Shown here piece by piece: positions 15,789 to 20,577 of a stretch of DNA of 20,577 nucleotides. The position numbers were made by a program, and so were the translations under genes. Numbering within the stretch: the first letter of the stretch is position 1; the number at the start of each line of letters is the position of its first letter. A model generated the notes under the pieces. It saw nothing but the letters and a program-made list of their open reading frames with translations, was not told the origin of the DNA and did not search any database. Origin of the DNA: Chara braunii (lineage: Eukaryota; Streptophyta; Charophyceae; Charales; Characeae); the NCBI GenBank assembly GCA_003427395.1, contig BFEA01000277.1, positions 1,855,663 through 1,876,239 on the forward strand, in the 5' to 3' direction.

Positions 15789-16216
15789 ATGAGAGATGAA
15801 CGAGACCAAGGAACTCAACTCAATTATATTAACCAGATTAAGAGAGTTTATCACAAATTCAAGATGAACAGCGCCGAACAGGATCACAAGTCTTCTGCCC
15901 TCTTCACAGCATGGCGCTCAGAAGGTAAGTATCACAATAACTTTCACTCCCCTCTGTCCTTCCTATCTCCCTCTCTGTATGTCTTCTCTCTCTCCCTTTG
16001 TCCCAATGTAGTAGCCCTGGTCTTCCTTCTACTCACACCTCATCTATGCACACTCCCTAACACATGAGGATCTACTCTGAATACTACTCACTAATGTACT
16101 AACTTTTTCACCTCTACTACTAACACAGGCTGGCGCAGCTATGGCTGCTTCAGCAAGCCAGCGCCCAACATCTTTATAGATAAATATGTAGAAGCTTGCC
16201 CTATGCCATTACTATA
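15789..16216 (+). CDS. possible two-exon small gene of unknown function
   Basis: Exon 1 (ATG at 15789, to 15924) has a lysine/glutamine-rich, non-repetitive composition (QLNYINQIKRVYHKFKMN). It ends at a GTAAGT donor (15925-15930). A TACTAAC branch-point-like sequence (16117-16123) precedes the acceptor CACAG ending at 16128; the branch point is unusually close to the acceptor. Exon 2 (16129-16216) keeps frame through GWRSYGCFSKPAPNIF to TAA. The spliced product would be 74 residues. The frame of exon 1 is open upstream to 15717, so the true start could be earlier or in another exon. I recognise no family. The consistent frame across perfect splice signals is the evidence; a fragment of an old mobile element is the main alternative. 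Confidence 0.35.
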
Positions 16217-16800
16217 AGTACTTCCATTGATAGAAGACATACGAGTTTCAAGAGTTAAAGGTAAAACTTTGTTTGAAATGGCAGAAACAGACTCTTCGCT
16301 TGAATATGTATGTGACTATTATCTAAATATAGCAGATCAAATTCTTTCTCAGCCAGAAGGAATAGTTCCAAAAGAAATACCAGACAGGGAACTTTTTANT
16401 TTGCTGTCCGATTTTTATCTTAATCTAAATATAGATTCAAACAATTTTGAAAAGAATGAATCAAATTTTTTGATAATCTAAATTTGATTCACTCTGTCTT
16501 CTGTAGCTCCTAAAGGAAGATCTATCATTGGAATTTTCATGGTACTAATTAGAAACTCTTGTCCTTCTTAATATTTTTTTTCTATATAGAAAGAAAGAGA
16601 AATTAAGTAAAATGTAAATAACATGATTTTTATTCATTATCAATACTCACTTCTCAAATATATTAATTTCTAATTCAATAAAATGTATTCTAGTATTCAA
16701 TAGTATAATCAATAAATAATGAAATGAATTTCTATCAATACTAATTCATCTATTTAATTTATCTATTATAATAAACCCAATAGTCTCTTACTACTTGAAG
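16217..16800 (+). other. AT-rich island with an 84-codon ORF of unknown origin
   Basis: Base composition drops abruptly to strongly AT-rich compared with both flanks. An open frame from TTG at 16227 to TAA at 16481 encodes [20 protein letters not shown], then [10 protein letters not shown] and [17 protein letters not shown], followed by Asn-rich residues, with an unknown base in the sequence near 16400. Composition, codon use and lack of low complexity make it look like a real coding sequence, perhaps organellar or viral in origin, but I cannot name the protein and there is no ATG. From 16481 on only AT-rich non-coding DNA is seen. Confidence 0.4.
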
Positions 16801-17316
16801 CCTGGTCTGCTCTTTATACTAATGCTCTGGCCTTACGAGACCTGAATCAACCTCCCTTGGGACTCTTTCCCTGTCCCAGGCTATGTAAAGTGTGTCCCAG
16901 TACCTTTCCTTTAGGGTTTGCTGCTGTTGCAGCCCTCAGGCCTGAATTTCGGACTTTTGTCCTGAATCTAGACTAATTGTTAGACTTTGGGTGGACTGGG
17001 ACCTACCTTTTAACTTCTATCTGAACAGACACACGAACAGGCATGACTTTGCCCAGCCCTTGGGCGAACAGACGTGACTCCCAGAATAAAATGCTGCAAC
17101 TATTCATCCAGGGGCACGACTGTGTCTCCCCGAAATGACTTCTCACTTCATTTAGGATGTGATTCCTGATCCAGGGAGCTTGTGTTTTAGTCTGCTTTCC
17201 ACGAGATGGGTTCTAGCCGAATGGCCCCATTATGTTGCCTTCGTTTCTCAGGGGCTGAACGGGTAAAGGCCCTTTTACTCTCACTGGCCAAGTTTCAAAG
17301 TCCTATGAGAAATCGT
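16801..17316 (-). other. region downstream of the chromovirus gene, possible LTR remnant
   Basis: An intact Ty3/gypsy element would have its polypurine tract and 3' LTR here, after the integrase stop at 17317. I see no clear polypurine tract, TG...CA borders or matching LTR elsewhere in the window. No gene is supported. Confidence 0.3.
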
Positions 17317-18000
17317 TCATCTATCAACAATGCTTATTCCTTTTTTTGCTCGTTCATAGGCAAATACAATATAAGGTGCAGAATCAATCAATTCTTCCCT
17401 TGTAAACCAGCGATCTTCACTCGGGTCCTGATAGGCAAATCTTACTTTATATTGTCGTTGGGGTCTGCCTCTATGTCCAGTTTGAAACGTGCTTTCAGCA
17501 ACAATTTTATCCACATCGTATTTCCCGTTCATACTTGGAGGAATCGTTGCTCGACGACTTGGAAACAGTTCATTAGTCACGCAAGGTAGAAGCTTTGACG
17601 CGTGAAATACTGGATACGTATGCAAATGTAGAGGAATCTCAATAACATAAGAACGTCCATCCACATCTCCTATCACATCCAAAACTTGCCACGGTCCTCT
17701 ATAGGTGGGTAATAACTTTTGGGAGATGTTCTCTTGAGGAACAAACTCTTTAGACTTAACCCATACCAGATCACCTACAGTAAATTGAGAAGGCCTTCTG
17801 TGCTTATTTGCCTGTTCTATCATCTGATGTTGCGCCCTCATTATATTTTCCTTTACTTTCTCTATATCTTTATGATATTGTATAGCAAACTCACTTGTTC
17901 CTTGTGGAAGCTTATGCACTTGATCTGGGTTCAGACGATCGATAGGTTTGCGCGAACGCATACGGACTGGTCGTGGACCAATGAGAATGCAGTTGCGACG
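17317..18000 (-). pseudogene. Ty3/gypsy chromovirus integrase C-terminus with chromodomain
   Basis: Open on the minus strand from a TGA at 18001-18003 to the stop at 17317. Counting from the ATG at 17961, residues 25-58 are the helical region after the integrase core (KENIMRAQHQMIEQANKHRR). Residues 62-125 form the GPY/F module (VGDLVWVKS...KLLPTYRGPWQVL...YPVFHASKLLP). Residues 148-203 form a chromodomain (YDVDKIVAESTF, then YKVRFAYQDPSEDRWFTREE), with Tyr148 and Trp185 in cage positions. In chromoviruses the chromodomain steers integration to histone-marked chromatin. The catalytic integrase core, reverse transcriptase, protease and gag are missing: upstream of 18001 the sequence is not recognisable. 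This is a 5'-truncated remnant, with no internal stop in what remains. Confidence 0.9.
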
Positions 18001-18791
18001 TCACAAGCATATCACGAGTCAATGAGATCGCAACAACACTTGAAGCCTGGGATTGGGGCATATTGGAAGTTGCAGGCCATTGCAACTGTCTGAAGGCCCT
18101 TAGACGCAGACACTTTGGGCTGACCTAAATCTACTGGGCCCCCACACGCCAAGCCCAGAGCAAGCAGCAGTCACACGCACTTTCCATAAAGGAAAGTGAG
18201 CGCCCAAGGGGAGGACATTCTAGTCTGCTCAAGCATTGCGGCCACGCTGTTGCATTGTCACGTGAGTGTTGGCTCTAGCTCTAACAGGCTGGGGTGCACG
18301 CGAGCACTTGGAGGTGAGAGGGCGTTGTAGTGGCAGCGGTGCACGGCGGCCATAGCCGGTCTACTGGGGCGCATGCGGATGATGGCGATGGTGGTCTTCG
18401 GGTAGGAGGCGCATTCAGAAGGGAGACAGGGGGTGATGAGGAGAGGAGAGAGACGTAATTGGTGTATGTTGGCAGTCTGTTTGGGTGACGTCGTCACATA
18501 CATGGATCTTGAGCTCGAAGTGACTCTTGTTGCACAAACGTGGCGTAGGCTAGAGTAGTTGCTGAGTAGGATAGGTTGGGCGTTGAGCGTCAATCGAGAA
18601 AAGCGACATTTGATACTATGTTGGTGTGGCAAGAGAGTGTGGCCATTGACATTTGAGTTCATTGTATTGCTCTTATTTGACTTGTATCTCGGTGAATGGT
18701 GCTTCCTGCTTGGTATAGGACTGTAGGGTTTACAGCGTGATATTACAATTTGGATTTTTGTCTATCGCTCTCTCTCATGTTCCTTGCAATT
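18001..18791 (+). other. probable LTR of a plus-strand LTR retrotransposon
   Basis: The primer-binding site at 18792 implies that the LTR ends just before it, near CCTTGCA (18782-18788). A polypurine stretch AAGGGGAGGA lies at about 18208-18217, which could mark an LTR left edge, though the next bases are not TG. No second LTR is in the window, so the borders are uncertain. The frame at 18258-18662 on the minus strand shows no domain. Confidence 0.4.
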
Positions 18792-18803
18792 TGGTATCAG
18801 AGC
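18792..18803 (+). promoter_or_regulatory. tRNA-iMet primer-binding site of an LTR retrotransposon
   Basis: TGGTATCAGAGC is the canonical sequence complementary to the 3' end of plant initiator methionine tRNA, used to prime minus-strand synthesis by many plant copia and gypsy elements. It follows a possible LTR end (TTGCA) by three bases. The strand is opposite to the chromovirus fragment, so it belongs to another element. No gag frame follows. Confidence 0.8.
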
Positions 18804-19748
18804 TGGTACGATATCACCGATCACCGACGCTTACTACTTTGCGTTGATGAAGCTTATCTGCAGTGAGGATACATTGATGCTGGCTTGATTAGCCACTCCC
18901 GGGTAGAGGGGAGAGGGGCTAGAAGGTTGTGGCGACAGCGTGGGAGTTGTGGTGATAGCGGATGTATGTGGAATGATGAGAGTACGCTGACATTGCATTT
19001 TGGTTGAGGTGGCAGTCCATTGCATTGTAAGTGGTACCGAGGCTATGACCGGTCATCAAAATGCACGTCGAATCAATTGGTGAGAAACTTGTGGTTGGGG
19101 GCAGCTGTCTTCAGGTACATTGCTCCCTTATCTTATCTTCGCATCTAAATCTCTTCTTACCATGAGGAAGTGAGTTCGACTTGTTAGTCCTCTTCTTGGT
19201 CAAGAGTCGTAAGCGCTCTACCTTGAGAATCAATATTCTTTTTGGTGTCACATTTAGCAGGAGAGGGCGGTGTCGCGCTGTCGCACTTTTTCCCAGCCGA
19301 GCCTCTTCGGGCGACCGAAAAGCCAACAGGCTGTCACGCAGGATTTTGTATGTGATTGCAATAAATAAAATAAATTAAATAATGCAAATCCCTTCCTGTT
19401 GTGTGCGTCCGGCTTCGAGCGAGACCCTTCAATTGCGGTCTTCGCCGGTCCCCGGTCTTAGGAATCTTTTATTTTGATTCGGAACAGCAGAGAATTAGGC
19501 AAATAATAATCATAAAATTATGGGGTGCTATGCATGCATCAATTATGTCAATCTGATTTTGAGAACTGTGACAAAACATCCGCAAAGGCAATCATCAAGC
19601 AAGAATAATGCAGAAAACAAGATTGACTGACTCTAGCAAAGACAGGGGCAATTGAATGAGGGAAGAATGAGAATTCATAATAATTTCAGAAAGTACATGT
19701 AAGCGGACATGGTCAGCACCTCTCAAGAGTCCTCACTCATCCCTCTAG
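18804..19748. other. no gene seen
   Basis: Expected to be the leader and gag region of the plus-strand retrotransposon, but no plus-strand frame of useful length is present. A degenerate tRNA-like stretch on the minus strand (19155-19235) is discussed among the rejected items. Confidence 0.5.
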
Positions 19749-20270
19749 TCAGTCTCTCTCAATCTCCCTTTGCATTGATCTTTTTTGGTGTCTGCCACGC
19801 CCACGTACAATCTGAGACTGAGGCTTCGTGACAAAATGCCACATGTAGTCAACAAGCTCTGAACACGACCATCCAAGGCACATAACACGGTAATTAACCA
19901 TTGAGCAGAACTCCTCCCACAACGTAGGCAGCCCGTCCACTGAAAAGATCCTCGTCTAAGGTAGGGATACTCAGTGGGCTCATTCAATGCCTTAATGTCG
20001 ATCACCGCCGGAGAGATGTACCTCTTTGCCAAACTGATCACATCCAGCCAACTCGTGCCATCGATGAGAAGAGAAGGGACTGGAGGCCTAGGATAGTCAG
20101 TATAAAGCATCGGCCCAAAGCCGCGAATCAACGTGGTGCCACTCTCATCGAGCTCCCTCTCTCTCTGCTCAAGATATTCCGTGGCTGAAATCTAGACTGG
20201 GTCAAAAAGCTCATGAGTCTCCTTGCCTTTCTTCAGATAGGGCCTCAAATCATGGATAGTGTCATCAGGG
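19749..20270 (-). pseudogene. broken coding sequence of unknown family
   Basis: Reading down from 20270, one minus-strand frame encodes DDTIHDLRPYLKKGKETHEL, then a TAG at about 20192-20194, then SATEYLEQRERELDESGTT and YTDYPRPPVPSLLIDGTSWL, with ISPAVIDIKALNEPTEYPYL further on. Near 19945 a one-base shift moves the homologous reading to another frame, VDGLPTLWEEFCSMVNYRVM and SELVDYMWHFVTKPQSQ, which ends at TGA (19749-19751). The even, non-repetitive composition on both sides of the shift argues for real former coding DNA of at least 170 codons. I do not recognise the protein; a transposon-borne or lineage-specific gene is likely. The upstream end abuts the GC-rich block, which probably inserted into it. 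Confidence 0.55.
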
Positions 20271-20577
20271 TTGTCGAGCCCCGGCCCCGGGGCCCCGGCG
20301 GGTTGGCACCCCTGGCCCCGATAAAAAAAGTAAAAAAAGTAAAAAAAATAAAAAAAATAATAGAAAAATCAATAAATAAATAAATAAATACAGGGGGTGC
20401 GCAGCCGCAGCCTGCACCCCCTGGGCCAAACTGCGATATTGCAGTTTTGGCCCGACCTCGGGCCCCCCCCGGGGCTACAACCCCCCCATATAGTGCGGGC
20501 ACGGGGCTGGGGGCGGGGCCCAGCGGGGTGCAGGGCCGGGGTTGCCTGGCAGCGGGGGCGGGGGTGCGGGGTCTGGG
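20271..20577. repeat. GC-rich block with nested hairpins, running off the window
   Basis: Composition jumps to runs of C and G around an A-rich core (20322-20390, including AATA repeats). A perfect 10-bp stem CAGGGGGTGC (20391-20400) pairs with 20414-20423. A second stem GGGCCAAA.CTGC (20423-20435) pairs with GCAG.TTTTGGCCC (to 20453). G-runs from 20500 could form quadruplexes. It begins abruptly inside the broken coding sequence, so it looks like an inserted element whose other end is outside the window. Confidence 0.65.

Noticed and set aside
19155-19235. Minus-strand stretch resembling tRNA boxes (AAGGTAGAGCGC, then AGTCGAACTC), like a tRNA-Lys or a SINE head
   Set aside because: The anticodon stem and acceptor stem do not pair, and the B box lacks the usual GGTTC start. 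It is at best a degenerate tRNA-derived fragment.
20245-20502. Minus-strand Gly/Ala-rich frame with a Phe/Ile run
   Set aside because: It is generated by GC-rich runs and the A-rich core of the terminal block.

Overview
This is a eukaryotic nuclear window, most likely from the green lineage. Three things point there: a terminal exon of a DDX31/RH17-type DEAD-box RNA helicase, a chromodomain-carrying Ty3/gypsy integrase tail, and a canonical plant-type initiator-Met primer-binding site. Long gene-free stretches full of dinucleotide tracts, two N positions and layered transposon remains suggest a large, repeat-rich genome such as a charophyte alga (Chara-like). That placement is inference.

Layout. 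1-2273 is intronic or intergenic repeat-rich DNA. 2274-2531 is the last exon of the helicase, the only clear host gene. 2532-8170 has no recognisable gene; it holds microsatellites, short tandem duplications and a strong 94-bp inverted repeat (5421-5649) with two more half-copies. 8172-8625 is a five-unit array of about 100 bp that also occurs as single inverted copies at 311-398, 8908-8996 and 15331-15421. 9145-14964 is the centre of interest: a decayed retroelement with two head-to-head coding modules. The minus-strand module has a GIY-YIG nuclease domain, a Pro-rich repeat and an unrecognised domain. The plus-strand module has a Penelope-related reverse transcriptase, then Ser/Thr/Ala repeats, a Josephin-like cysteine protease domain and two consecutive RING-like Cys/His modules. 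It is flanked by 197-bp inverted repeats (8733-8929 and 15495-15691, about 90% identical by eye).

The element's decay can be read in detail. There are at least four frameshifts in the reverse transcriptase, one of them inside the G-I-P-M-G-T motif. A 44-bp tandem duplication shifts the frame ahead of the Josephin-like domain. A 461-bp non-autonomous DNA transposon with a 10-bp target duplication sits inside the zinc module. There is one in-frame TGA in the minus-strand gene, and a second 402-bp miniature element inside that gene's Pro-rich part. Removing the 44-bp unit and the 461-bp insert restores one continuous reading frame from the Ser/Thr/Ala repeat to the last RING cysteine.

Right side. 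15789-16216 is a possible two-exon small gene with a GTAAGT donor and a TACTAAC...AG acceptor. 16217-16800 is an AT-rich island with an 84-codon ORF of unknown origin. 17317-18000 (minus) is a truncated chromovirus integrase with a chromodomain. 18792-18803 is a plus-strand LTR-retrotransposon primer-binding site. 19749-20270 (minus) is a broken unknown coding sequence, interrupted by a very GC-rich block that runs to the window end.

If intact relatives exist, the central element would combine a target-cutting nuclease, a reverse transcriptase, a ubiquitin-protease-like domain and a ubiquitin-ligase-like domain. That is the strongest candidate here for an undescribed system.
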